Origin: Donghicola sp041224595
Lineage (GTDB): Bacteria; Pseudomonadota; Alphaproteobacteria; Rhodobacterales; Rhodobacteraceae
Reading direction: 5' to 3'
NCBI RefSeq assembly: GCF_041224595.1
Contig: NZ_JBGFGN010000162.1
Location: 310,001 to 374,000 of the forward strand
DNA length: 64,000 nucleotides
The notes below the pieces were generated by a model. It had not been told where the DNA came from. It searched no databases and saw only the letters and a program-made list of their open reading frames with translations. Below, one piece after another: positions 33,865-43,216 of the stretch. Positions within the stretch are counted from its first letter, which is position 1; each line of letters begins with the position of its first letter. The position numbers were made by a program, and so were the translations under genes.

Positions 33865-34059
33865 CTGTGGTTCTCCTGTTCTTCCTGCCCTGATTCAAAT
33901 TACAGGCCAACCGGAATTTTCTGGCAAGAAAAACAGTGTGTTAGCAGCCACCCTTTTGGGCTGCCAGCGCAGGTGTCCACTGGCATTGCGCACCATATGC
34001 TGGCTCTGCTATAACCCTTTCAACAAGATATAGAACCAACGGCTGGGACAGGCGACACA

Positions 34060-36837
34060 GTGACCGACACTCCGGAAACCCCTGAAAACGCAGAAGAAAA
34101 TCCGAATCCGCGCGCGATCCATCACGGACCCACGATTTCGATCGCGGACGAGATGAAGACATCCTATCTGGATTACGCGATGTCGGTGATCGTCAGCCGC
34201 GCCATTCCCGATCTTCGCGATGGCTTAAAACCTGTGCACAGACGCATCCTCTATGCGATGCACGAAACCGGGAACGCGCACGACAAACCCTATCGCAAGT
34301 CCGCGCGTCCCGTCGGCGACGTCATGGGTAAATACCACCCCCACGGCGACAGCGCGATCTATGACGCGCTGGTCCGTATGGCGCAGGACTTCTCGATGTC
34401 GCTGCCGCTGCTGGATGGTCAGGGTAACTTTGGCTCTATGGACGGCGATAACGCGGCGGCCATGCGCTATACCGAAGTTCGCATGGACAAGCCCGCAGCC
34501 GCGCTGCTGTCCGACATCGACAAAGACACGGTCGATTTCCAAGACAACTATGATGGCAAGGACCGCGAACCCACGGTTTTGCCCGCCCGCTTCCCCAACA
34601 TGCTGGTCAACGGCGCTGGCGGTATTGCGGTCGGTATGGCGACCAACATTCCGCCCCACAATTTGGGCGAAGTGGTTGATGCGACCCTGGCACTGATCGA
34701 GGATCCGGACCTGAGCAGCGAACAGCTGATTCAATATGTGCCCGGTCCCGACTTCCCGACGGGCGGCATTCTGTTGGGTCGCTCGGGCGCGCGCAAAGCC
34801 TATCTTGAGGGACGCGGCAGCGTGATCATCCGCGCCAAAACCCACGTCGAGGAAATCCGCAAAGATCGTTACGCCATCGTCTGCGACGAGATTCCTTATC
34901 AGGTGAACAAAGCCTCGATGATCGAAAAGATCGCCGAAGCCGCACGCGAGAAGCGGATCGAAGGCATCGCCCACGTTCAGGATGAATCGGACCGCAACGG
35001 CGTGCGCGTCGTGGTAGAGTTGAAGCGTGACGCAACCCCCGAGGTCGTGCTGAACCAGCTGTTCCGCTTCACCCCGATGCAGACCTCGTTCGGCTGCAAC
35101 ATGCTGGCTCTGAACGGCGGCCGCCCCGAGCAGCTGACCCTGCGCCGGTTCCTGACCTGCTTTATCGACTTCCGCGAGGACGTCGTGGTGCGCCGCACCG
35201 CCTATCTGCTGCGCAAGGCCCGCGATCGCGCGCACATCCTGTGTGGCTTGGCCGTGGCCGTCACCAACGTGGACGAAGTCGTCGCGACCATCCGTTCGTC
35301 CGCAGACGCCGCCGAAGCCCGCGAAAAGCTGATGACCCGTCGTTGGCCTGCGCAGTCCATCGCCGAATACATCAAGCTGGTGGACGACCCGACCCACACG
35401 ATTAACGGAGACGGCACATATAACCTGTCCGAAGCACAGGCCCGCGCCATCCTCGAACTGCGTCTGCAGCGCCTGACCCAACTGGGTGTTCAGGAAGTCA
35501 CCGACGAGCTGCAAGAGCTGGCCAAGTCGATCCGCGAATACCTGGAAATTCTTGGTTCGCGCGAACGCATCATGGGCATCATCGCCGACGAACTGCACGA
35601 AGTGCGTGACCAGTTCGCCGTTCCCCGCCGCACCGAGATCGTGGATTGGTCCGGCGACATGGAAGACGAAGACCTGATCGAGCGTGAGGACATGGTCGTG
35701 ACCGTGACTCAGTCCGGTTACATCAAGCGGACCGCGCTGGCCGACTTCCGCGCGCAAAAGCGTGGCGGCAAAGGTCTGTCGGGCATGGCGACCAAGGATG
35801 ATGACGTTGTCACCACCCTGTTCGTGGCCAACACCCACACGCAGCTTCTGTTCTTCACGACCGATGGCATGGCCTACAAGCTGAAGTGCTGGCGCCTGCC
35901 CCTTGGTGGTCGGACCGCCAAAGGCAAAGCAATCGTGAACATTCTGCCGATCCCGGTCGGTGTCTCGATCGCTGCGATCATGCCGGTGGACCGCCCCGAG
36001 GACGATTGGGACGACCTGCAGATTGTCTTTGCGACCTCCAAGGGCTCTGTCCGACGCAACCGTTTGTCCGACTTCACCAATGTGAAGGCGAACGGCAAGA
36101 TTGCGATGAAGTTCGAAGGTGAAGATGAAAACACCCGCCTGATCAACGCCCGCATCTGTTCCGAAGAAGACGATGTGATGCTGGTCACGAACTCGGGCCG
36201 TGCGATCCGCTTCCCCGTGCCCGAAGTGCGCGTGTTCAACTCGCGCGCCTCGACCGGTGTGCGCGGTGTGAAGCTGTCGGGCGATGATGAGGTCGTGTCG
36301 ATGTCTGTCATCCGTCACTTCGAAGCCGGCTCTGACGAGCGCGCCAGCTATCTGAAGATGCGCCGCCTGATGGCCGGCGTAACCGAAGATGATGCCGCGA
36401 GCGAAGAGGAAGGCAACGCAGACAGCCAACTGCCCCAAGAGCGCTACGCGGAAATGTCTGCAGCTGAAAACCTGATCCTGACCATCACGGCCAAGGGTTT
36501 GGGCAAGCTGTCCTCGAGCCATGACTACCCGATCCGGGGTCGCGGCGGCCTTGGCGTCACCGCGTGGGAGAAATCCATGCGCGGCGGTGAAATCGTCGCC
36601 TCGTTCCCAGTCGAAGGCGGCGACCAGATCATGCTGGCAACGTCCAAAGGCCAGTCGATCCGCGTGCCTGTCGATGGCATTTCTTTCCGCTCGCGGAGCG
36701 CTGGCGGGGTCCGCGTCTTCAACACGGCAAACGAAGAGCAGGTCGTCTCGGTCGCGCGCATCGCGGATCAGACAGACGAAGATTGCGAAGAGGATGGCGC
36801 AGCAGAGGCAGCACCTCCCGAGGCTCCTGAAAGCTAA
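34060..36837 (+). CDS. gyrA: DNA gyrase subunit A
   Basis: 925 residues. The breakage-reunion domain has the catalytic Tyr137 in AAAMRYTEVRM and the quinolone-resistance region KYHPHGDSAIYD with Ser98 and Asp102 (E. coli Ser83 and Asp87), i.e. the sensitive state. The C-terminal beta-pinwheel has the GyrA box QKRGGKG. GyrA and GyrB introduce negative supercoils. The start is GTG at 34060, downstream of GGGACAGG. The acidic C-terminal tail is normal for the group. Confidence 0.97.
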   Translation: MTDTPETPENAEENPNPRAIHHGPTISIADEMKTSYLDYAMSVIVSRAIPDLRDGLKPVHRRILYAMHETGNAHDKPYRKSARPVGDVMGKYHPHGDSAIYDALVRMAQDFSMSLPLLDGQGNFGSMDGDNAAAMRYTEVRMDKPAAALLSDIDKDTVDFQDNYDGKDREPTVLPARFPNMLVNGAGGIAVGMATNIPPHNLGEVVDATLALIEDPDLSSEQLIQYVPGPDFPTGGILLGRSGARKAYLEGRGSVIIRAKTHVEEIRKDRYAIVCDEIPYQVNKASMIEKIAEAAREKRIEGIAHVQDESDRNGVRVVVELKRDATPEVVLNQLFRFTPMQTSFGCNMLALNGGRPEQLTLRRFLTCFIDFREDVVVRRTAYLLRKARDRAHILCGLAVAVTNVDEVVATIRSSADAAEAREKLMTRRWPAQSIAEYIKLVDDPTHTINGDGTYNLSEAQARAILELRLQRLTQLGVQEVTDELQELAKSIREYLEILGSRERIMGIIADELHEVRDQFAVPRRTEIVDWSGDMEDEDLIEREDMVVTVTQSGYIKRTALADFRAQKRGGKGLSGMATKDDDVVTTLFVANTHTQLLFFTTDGMAYKLKCWRLPLGGRTAKGKAIVNILPIPVGVSIAAIMPVDRPEDDWDDLQIVFATSKGSVRRNRLSDFTNVKANGKIAMKFEGEDENTRLINARICSEEDDVMLVTNSGRAIRFPVPEVRVFNSRASTGVRGVKLSGDDEVVSMSVIRHFEAGSDERASYLKMRRLMAGVTEDDAASEEEGNADSQLPQERYAEMSAAENLILTITAKGLGKLSSSHDYPIRGRGGLGVTAWEKSMRGGEIVASFPVEGGDQIMLATSKGQSIRVPVDGISFRSRSAGGVRVFNTANEEQVVSVARIADQTDEDCEEDGAAEAAPPEAPES

Positions 36838-36876
36838 GGCAGCCACCTATACGAAAGATACAGAAAAAATATCCTA

Positions 36877-36902
36877 CGGGCGTGAACCTTTGTTCGCGCC
36901 CG
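36877..36902 (+). terminator. Perfect hairpin after gyrA, likely terminator
   Basis: 11-bp stem CGGGCGTGAAC / GTTCGCGCCCG (one G-T), loop CTTT; the downstream bases (AAACGTTTAT) are only weakly U-rich. Confidence 0.55.
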
Positions 36903-36950
36903 AAACGTTTATAAAATAGCGTAAGTGTTAAAATGCTAAGTTGAGGGTAC

Positions 36951-37802
36951 ATGCCGAGCTTTAAGAACTGGGACGATCTGCGTTATCTGATCGCCTTTTA
37001 TCGAACTGGAAATATGGCTGCCGCCGCGCAGCGCCTTGATTCAAACCCTGCCACTGTCTCGCGACGGATGGCACGCCTCGGAGAGGCGATGGGCTTTCCG
37101 CCATTTGAAAAACGCCCCGAAGGCTGGGTTCTCAACCCCCGTCTAGAATCCATCGTAGAACAAGCGCTGCAGTTCGATGGCGCGCTGATTTCCGCGATCC
37201 GTCAAGAAAACGAAGACACCTCTGGCGACCTGGCTGGGGATCTTCGGATTTGTGTGCCCTTTATGGTTGGCACTTATATGGTCTACCCACGCCTGTCCGA
37301 ATTTATGACAGCGCACCCCAAGATCCGCATCTCGTTCAATCTGGACTCGATGCAAGAGAACTTGAACGACAACGACATCCTGATCACACCGGCGCGCCCG
37401 GACCATGGTCGTCTGATCTCGTCGCAATGCGGTGTTCTGCGCTTCAAATTATACAAACACCGCGACAACGCTTCAGACTCCAAGGAGTGGGCCAGTCTTC
37501 CGCCGGAAACAGACAAGTATTCTGCCATGAGCGTGGCCAAAGAGTACTTTGGCTGCGAGCCAATGATCCGCGTCGATAACTTTCAGTCGATCCATAGTGT
37601 CTCTTCAGAAACCGGCCTGTCTGCTGTGTTGCCCACCTTTGTTGGTGACAATGATCCGACGTTTGAAGCGATCGAAGATGCACCGCCGATTGACGAAGTG
37701 CCTTTGTACCTGTGTTACCACGAAACGCGCCGCAGCGACCCTGTCCTTAAGGTCGCCCGCGAATGGCTCAAGGAACGCACAACTGAGTTTCTGCGCGCCT
37801 AA
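36951..37802 (+). CDS. LysR-family transcriptional regulator
   Basis: 283 residues. N-terminal LysR helix-turn-helix: DLRYLIAFYRTGNMAAAAQR, LDSNPATVSRRMARLGEAMG. The C-terminal part is a periplasmic-binding-like effector domain (LRICVPFMVGTYMVYPRLSE, ETGLSAVLPTFVGDND). GAGGG precedes the ATG. No divergent partner gene is present, so the regulated target cannot be inferred from position. Confidence 0.85.
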   Translation: MPSFKNWDDLRYLIAFYRTGNMAAAAQRLDSNPATVSRRMARLGEAMGFPPFEKRPEGWVLNPRLESIVEQALQFDGALISAIRQENEDTSGDLAGDLRICVPFMVGTYMVYPRLSEFMTAHPKIRISFNLDSMQENLNDNDILITPARPDHGRLISSQCGVLRFKLYKHRDNASDSKEWASLPPETDKYSAMSVAKEYFGCEPMIRVDNFQSIHSVSSETGLSAVLPTFVGDNDPTFEAIEDAPPIDEVPLYLCYHETRRSDPVLKVAREWLKERTTEFLRA

Positions 37803-37834
37803 AGCACCTCAATAAGATTAAAACGAATCAAAAG

Positions 37835-37858
37835 CCCGCCTCCCAAGGCGGGTTTTTT
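37835..37858 (+). terminator. Rho-independent terminator of the LysR gene
   Basis: CCCGCC-TCCCAA-GGCGGG followed by six T. Confidence 0.92.
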
Positions 37859-37860
37859 CG

Positions 37861-38350
37861 TGCGAAAAGGGCTGTTTTTTATTTTGACGCGGCGTTTCGA
37901 GAAAAAATTCGCAGCAATTTTGCATGTTTTTTTGCAACTCCACGCCCGCATAATCGCACTTTGATAGATTAATCGCCCCTTACATCAGTGTTGGTCGCCA
38001 TATCCGTGGGAATATAGACCATCCACTCGAACGTGTTCTGCAACCACACTTTTGCAGTACCGATCTATCCTATCACGTCGAATTTGCACAACCATTACGT
38101 GATCTATACTTACGGATTATACATACTTTAGTGCTTGTTTCACGCCTTTGGGGTGGAACCCGAAAATCTCTCGCAGACCTATACTATCATGTTTTTCAGG
38201 GCTTTAAGGATCGTGCTGCAAAGGCTTGTTTGCGTACTTCCAAGGCTGCGAACCTCTACCTTTGCGTTACCGTCAATGCATCCACTTCGGTGCGACTATC
38301 AACTTTTCGAACGGGCACCCCCAACGTTGGGGCCCCCGCGGAGCAAACAG
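37861..38350. other. AT-rich leader upstream of the glycosidase-like gene
   Basis: About 490 bp. The downstream reading frame is open back to 38135, but that part has no domain-like sequence and no ribosome-binding site. The region probably holds promoter and control sequences. No gene is seen. Confidence 0.45.
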
Positions 38351-40126
38351 ATGACCCTCGGTCTTACAACCAACGGCTCAATCAGCGCAGATGCTCTCGA
38401 CATTACGAGTGATAGTTTTGGTGCACGGTACGTTAGCTTCCGCAGCTTTGGGCAATTCGATGACGCCCTGTCGCAGACCAATCTGGGCATGGTGGTCTGG
38501 CCAGGCGGCACAATGTCAGAGAAGAACCCAGAGCGGTTCGGCTTTGAGTACGATGGCCTGTATAACTCTGACGAGACCGGCAATAAGCCCGGTCTGGATC
38601 AGATGATGGAATACTGCGTGGAGAACGATCTGGGACTGACCGTCGTCCTTCCGACCGCACGCTACAACGACGACCACGACCTGCTGCGTGACCAGCTCGA
38701 CACATTTTTGGACGACCTCTACTCTGGAGAATACGGCGAACTGCCTGACACTCTGATCTTCGAGGTCGGCAATGAATACTACGCAGTGTTCAAAGGTTCG
38801 GAGCTTGAGAAGTCCGCAGATTACGCCGAAGTAGTAAATGTCTACAGCGAGGCCGTTCTGGCCGCCAAAGCAGAGTATCCCGAGGTCGCCGACAAGATCG
38901 AGTGGAACGTTCAGCTTGGCCGTTCGGTCGAAGCCACCGAAGAGATCCTAGAGAACCTGTCCGATGCGTCGATGGAGATGACCGATGCGGTCATCCACCA
39001 CCGGTTCGCGATCACTCTGGCGGCTTCTGAATCCTCGATCGACGACGTCACCGCGAGCCTTGAGGCATGGGAAGAAGAGGCTGCAGAGCTCGGCCTAGAC
39101 CGTCCCTCCCTGTCCCTGTCCGCGTACAATACCGCGTCGCTGTCCCGCGTCGAAGCGGCCAACAGCTTCCTGGCCACGGATGCAGGCAGCAAGTACGACT
39201 TCGATGATCTGGATCTCGACGGTCGTAGCAATATCGCATTCGAACAGCACTACCAGAACATGCTCGACTATCGCCCCTACGGTCTCGAACAGGGCGAGCA
39301 TCTTCTTCAGATGTTCTCGGAATATCAGGCGCTCGGGACGTCATCTGCGGGCGTGTATGGTTGGGACCTGACCCACGCTGGTCGTTCCAGTTATGTTGGC
39401 TCGGACGGAGACACCTACATCTTCACCCCCGGCGCCATGCAGGACATGATGGCAGAGTCGCTCGAAGGCACAAAAGTGCTCGATTGGTTCCAGGACAACG
39501 AACTGCGCGACGATACCGCCGTGACCACATATGGCTTCGATAGCGAAGATAAGCTGGTCATGTTCATCGCCGCCCCCGCAGACTTCAGCGGCAAAACCTT
39601 CAGTGCTGACATCGCGCTCGAAGGCCTTGGCGAGATCACCGAAGTCTGGGGCGAAAGCCTGCGCAGCGAAACTCCGGATAACTGGAAAGACCTGTTCGAC
39701 GTACCAGATCTGCCCGGCGTCGATCAGACCCCCGAAGCCGAGACCTATGCGCTGGCCATCCGCGAGAGCTTTGGCCCCGAGGTCAAGAACGGGGTGATCT
39801 CACTCGACTTCACCCAGCCCGGCCAGATCATCCGCCTGACCTTTGCACGCAATGAAGACGCGGCGGACGAGATTGATCAGTGGCATGGCGGCGTCAGCAC
39901 CGACCTCAGCGCAGGCGATAGTGACGGCAGCGCTGCGAACTTTGTCTTCCGTGCTGGCCCTGACGCTCTGGATGATGACGTACTGCCCTACCTCGAGGAG
40001 AGCAGCGAAGACGAAAAGGACGCAGAAAAAGAAAGCCTTGATAAGGAGACCGAGGGCGAAGGCGATATGAACTTCGCAAGTATCCTCACCTCAATGCTGC
40101 TTGGTCTGCTGGGTGTGGGCATCTAA
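38351..40126 (+). CDS. Putative secreted clan GH-A-like glycoside hydrolase
   Basis: 591 acidic residues. The N-terminal two thirds read as a TIM-barrel glycosidase: GMVVWPGGTMSEKNPERFGF, a substrate-loop region with TVVLPTARYNDD, and IFEVGNEYY (Asn141-Glu142), the Asn-Glu pair that carries the acid/base in clan GH-A. FQDNELRDDTAV onward is a beta-sandwich-like domain. The extreme C-terminus (about 560-591) is highly charged, then hydrophobic (MLLGLLGVGI). There is no signal peptide; the acidity and lack of Cys-rich regions suggest type I export, which is inference. ATG at 38351 has GGAG at 8 nt. The substrate is unknown. Confidence 0.6.
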   Translation: MTLGLTTNGSISADALDITSDSFGARYVSFRSFGQFDDALSQTNLGMVVWPGGTMSEKNPERFGFEYDGLYNSDETGNKPGLDQMMEYCVENDLGLTVVLPTARYNDDHDLLRDQLDTFLDDLYSGEYGELPDTLIFEVGNEYYAVFKGSELEKSADYAEVVNVYSEAVLAAKAEYPEVADKIEWNVQLGRSVEATEEILENLSDASMEMTDAVIHHRFAITLAASESSIDDVTASLEAWEEEAAELGLDRPSLSLSAYNTASLSRVEAANSFLATDAGSKYDFDDLDLDGRSNIAFEQHYQNMLDYRPYGLEQGEHLLQMFSEYQALGTSSAGVYGWDLTHAGRSSYVGSDGDTYIFTPGAMQDMMAESLEGTKVLDWFQDNELRDDTAVTTYGFDSEDKLVMFIAAPADFSGKTFSADIALEGLGEITEVWGESLRSETPDNWKDLFDVPDLPGVDQTPEAETYALAIRESFGPEVKNGVISLDFTQPGQIIRLTFARNEDAADEIDQWHGGVSTDLSAGDSDGSAANFVFRAGPDALDDDVLPYLEESSEDEKDAEKESLDKETEGEGDMNFASILTSMLLGLLGVGI

Positions 40127-40375
40127 GCCCACCCCTTTTGACTCTCTATTCAGGTTTCAAATTCGAATCGACGCAGGCGCCTTATGGCGCGACGTTCACG
40201 CGATGCACTGCAAATATGCATCACGACCTGCGGTCGGATGTATATGTTTTTATATGTGAAATCCGACTCAACCAATAATTTTGCAAAGAAATGCAAATAC
40301 ACGCAGGGAATAAATATTAACAACGCAATGCGATTGTGGTTTAATTTGCGCTAAGAAAGCCGCTCAAAACGCAGA

Positions 40376-40399
40376 GGGGGGCATTTATGCCCCCCTTTG
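40376..40399. terminator. Bidirectional hairpin terminator between convergent genes
   Basis: Perfect GGGGGGCA-TTTA-TGCCCCCC stem-loop followed by TTTGTGT on the plus strand; it lies between the glycosidase-like gene and the M32 peptidase gene, which converge. Confidence 0.65.
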
Positions 40400-40401
40400 T
40401 G

Positions 40402-41862
40402 TCATAAAGCGCTGAACTTCTCTTCCAGATAGTTTAGCAATGGGTCCGGACTTACAGGTCCACCAACGGCGCGTTCGATCACCTCGCGCGGGGCGTAGAG
40501 CGCACCATGCTGCTGGACCTTCTCCTTCAGCCAAGCCGTCGCAGGTGCGGTATCACCCTGCCCCAGCGCCGCATCCAGATCCGGTACATCGCGGCGCATC
40601 GCTGCATTCAGACAGCCCGCATAGACGTTCCCCAGACTGTAGGTCGGGAAGTATCCGAACAGCCCCACGGACCAGTGCACATCCTGCAGCACCCCGTTCG
40701 AAGGCTTGTCCACTGCATAACCAAAGTCCGCTTTGAACCGGTCATTCCAAGCCGCCTCTAGGTCGTTGACCTGTAGATCACCGCTGAACAGCGCCCGCTC
40801 TAGATCAAAGCGCAGCATGACATGCAGGTTGTACTGCACCTCGTCCGCTTCCGTCCGGATGTATCCGTTATGCACACGGTTTACGGCACGATAGAATGCC
40901 TGCGCATCCGCCACGCCAATCTCCCCGAACCGATCCACCATCCGGTCATAAAGCCAACCGGCAAAGGCCGCCCCACGTCCGATCTGGTTCTCGTAAATCC
41001 GGCTCTGACTTTCATGAACACCCATCGACACCCCGCGTCCCAAGGGGCTGAGCAGGTAGGTCCGGTCAATGTTCTGCTCATAGCAGGCGTGACCGACCTC
41101 GTGGATCGTCGAATACAGGCAGTTGAACGGGTCGTCTTCGGATGTCCGCGTGGTGATCCGCACATCCAGACCACTGCCAGAGCTAAACGGATGCACAGCC
41201 TTATCGATGCGCCCGTGGTTCAGATCATAGCCAAAGGCAACGGCGACCTCTTGGGCCAGCGCCATCTGGATCGCAGGGTCAAACGTGCCGCTCAACTGAT
41301 AGCACTGCGGCTTTGCCAGTACCTGATCACGCAGGGCCACCAGCCTCGGACGCATGGCGTCAAACAGTTCGGCGATCTCGGCGCTGGATGTGCCTGGCTC
41401 GTAATCCTCGAGCAGCGCATCATAAGCGATCTCACCGCCCAAAGCCGCAGCTTCTTGGCGGCGCAGGTCAACCACCTCGGCAAGGGTGGGATGAAACGCC
41501 GCAACGTCCTCATTCGCCCGCGCCTTGGCCCAAATGCCTTGGGCCCGGCTGGTGGTCCGCGCCAGCGCCTCGGCCAGATCACCGGGCACTTTGGTGGCGC
41601 GATCATAGCTGCGCTTGACCTCACGAAGCATCGCCTTTTGCACATCATCCGCAGGCTCGGCAGCAGCCAGCCACTCGCCCACGCGGGGATCGCAGCGACG
41701 TGCATGAAGCACGGATTCCAACGCGGCCATTTCCTCGGCCCGCTGATCAGCAGCGCCTTCGGGCATCAGAACCTCTTGGTCCCAACCGGTGCGCCCCGCG
41801 ACCTCGGCCAAAGCCGAGGTCTGACGCTGAAACGCCATCAACGCGTCATATGCAGACATCAC
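40402..41862 (-). CDS. M32-family carboxypeptidase (Taq/Pfu type)
   Basis: 486 residues, normal for M32. The zinc site is IHEVGHACYEQN (HExxH), with HESQSRIYENQIGRG supplying the next ligand, and NRVHNGYIRTEADE and LHVMLRFDLE as further family blocks. These are cytosolic metallocarboxypeptidases that trim C-terminal residues from peptides. The start overlaps the stop of the heme A synthase gene by 4 bp, so the two are co-translated, although they have no obvious metabolic link. Confidence 0.93.
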   Translation of the reverse strand: MMSAYDALMAFQRQTSALAEVAGRTGWDQEVLMPEGAADQRAEEMAALESVLHARRCDPRVGEWLAAAEPADDVQKAMLREVKRSYDRATKVPGDLAEALARTTSRAQGIWAKARANEDVAAFHPTLAEVVDLRRQEAAALGGEIAYDALLEDYEPGTSSAEIAELFDAMRPRLVALRDQVLAKPQCYQLSGTFDPAIQMALAQEVAVAFGYDLNHGRIDKAVHPFSSGSGLDVRITTRTSEDDPFNCLYSTIHEVGHACYEQNIDRTYLLSPLGRGVSMGVHESQSRIYENQIGRGAAFAGWLYDRMVDRFGEIGVADAQAFYRAVNRVHNGYIRTEADEVQYNLHVMLRFDLERALFSGDLQVNDLEAAWNDRFKADFGYAVDKPSNGVLQDVHWSVGLFGYFPTYSLGNVYAGCLNAAMRRDVPDLDAALGQGDTAPATAWLKEKVQQHGALYAPREVIERAVGGPVSPDPLLNYLEEKFSAL

Positions 41863-43001
41863 AGACCCTCACGAACACTGGTGGAGACCGGGTAGCGCGA
41901 CATGAACCGCGCCCGCAGGATCAGCACCCACAGCGCAACCGCGCCCACTTGGTGCAGGATCGCCAGATACCAAGGCGAGCTGTGCATCACAGTCACAATC
42001 CCCAACAACATCTGCAGCACCAGCATCGCGAACACGACGGTAAAGGCCCCGCGGGTCTTGGGGTACGCGCTCTTGCGCCCCTTCAGGAAGACCACGACGC
42101 CAAAGATGAACAGCAAGTACCCCGACATGCGGTGAATGAATTGCACAGTGCCGTCGTTCTCAAAGAAGTTCCGCCACACAGGCTCTAGGCTCAGCATATC
42201 CGGCGGGGTCCACGATCCGGCCATCATCGGCCAATCAGGATAATTCCGTCCCGCGTCGATGCCAGCCACCAACGCCCCCAGCAAAATTTGCAGAAAGGCA
42301 AAGTGCAGCAGACCGGTCGACATCCCGAACAGTTTCTTCTCGCCGCCGCGGCGCGCTTGCAGCAGATCGCGCGGCTCGCGCCCCAGCTCGAACACATACC
42401 ACGCAATGAACCCAAGGATCACGAACGCCAAACCGAGGTGCGTCGCCAAACGGTAGCTCGCCACATCCAGCATCTCGCCGGTCAAACCGCTGGCCACCAT
42501 CCACCAGCCAATCGCGCCCTGCACACCGCCCAAAGCGCCGACGAACAGCAATCGCCCGGTCCAACCGGGCGGAATGCTGCGGGTTACAGCAAAGCCGAGG
42601 AAGCCCAAAGCCCAGACCAGACCGATGGTCCGCCCCAGCTGCCGGTGCCCCCATTCCCACCAGTAGATCGCCTTGAACTCGGACAGGGTCATGCCCTTGT
42701 TCTGCAACTGGTATTCAGGGATTTCCTTGTACTTGGCGAATTCGGACTCCCATGTGGCCGCATCCAAGGGCGGCAAGGCACCGGTGACGGGCTTCCATTC
42801 GGTGATCGACAACCCGCTATCAGTCAGGCGGGTCAAGCCGCCCACCGCGATCATCGCCATCACCATGACAAACAAAAGCATCAGCCAGATCCGGACGGCG
42901 CCCCGCGCCCCGCGGCGGGTCCGGTCAATGGACCCGACGGCGCTGGTCTGCACCGCCTCTTTGCTGTCTACCTCTTCGAAAATACTGCGCTTTCCGCTCA
43001 T
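41859..43001 (-). CDS. ctaA: Heme A synthase (COX15/CtaA)
   Basis: 380 residues with eight hydrophobic helices. Conserved heme-ligand His regions: YWWEWGHRQLGR, RLATHLGLAF, QFIHRMSGYL and AILHQVGAVAL. LTRLTDSGLSITEWKPVTGA is the strong family signature. The enzyme oxidises the C8 methyl of heme O to make heme A for aa3-type oxidases. First gene of a two-gene unit with the M32 peptidase. Confidence 0.95.
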   Translation of the reverse strand: MSGKRSIFEEVDSKEAVQTSAVGSIDRTRRGARGAVRIWLMLLFVMVMAMIAVGGLTRLTDSGLSITEWKPVTGALPPLDAATWESEFAKYKEIPEYQLQNKGMTLSEFKAIYWWEWGHRQLGRTIGLVWALGFLGFAVTRSIPPGWTGRLLFVGALGGVQGAIGWWMVASGLTGEMLDVASYRLATHLGLAFVILGFIAWYVFELGREPRDLLQARRGGEKKLFGMSTGLLHFAFLQILLGALVAGIDAGRNYPDWPMMAGSWTPPDMLSLEPVWRNFFENDGTVQFIHRMSGYLLFIFGVVVFLKGRKSAYPKTRGAFTVVFAMLVLQMLLGIVTVMHSSPWYLAILHQVGAVALWVLILRARFMSRYPVSTSVREGL

Positions 43002-43131
43002 GGACCTACTTCTCCAAGTTTCGAGCGGACATTAGGGCGCAAGCCCCCCATCTTCAAGCAAACCGCCCGCCCGCAATCACGAGACGCGCCAGAAAACCGC
43101 ACCTGAAAGGTACATTTTCCCAAACGACAAA

Positions 43132-43173
43132 GGGGGCAGCGCACGCCACCCCCTCTTTCTTGGTAAAAATACC
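43132..43173 (-). terminator. Dispersed 3'-end element with hairpin, downstream of the ABC operon
   Basis: On the minus strand: GGTATTTTTACCAAGAAAGA precedes a hairpin GGGGGTGGCG / CGCTGCCCCC and TTTGT. It lies after the sugar ABC ATPase gene and shares its core with the repeat copies at 18302, 19283, 49827, 57316 and 60901. Confidence 0.65.
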
Positions 43174-43216
43174 CACGGCGCACTGGGACCCTCAGGCACC
43201 GACACCGCAGAATAGA

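Noticed and set aside
34225..36846. 873-codon open frame on the minus strand
   Set aside because: Antisense of gyrA caused by GC-rich codon bias; no recognisable protein sequence.
38135..38350. N-terminal extension of the glycosidase-like protein
   Set aside because: The sequence is unlike the rest of the protein and lacks a ribosome-binding site; ATG 38351 has GGAG at a proper distance.
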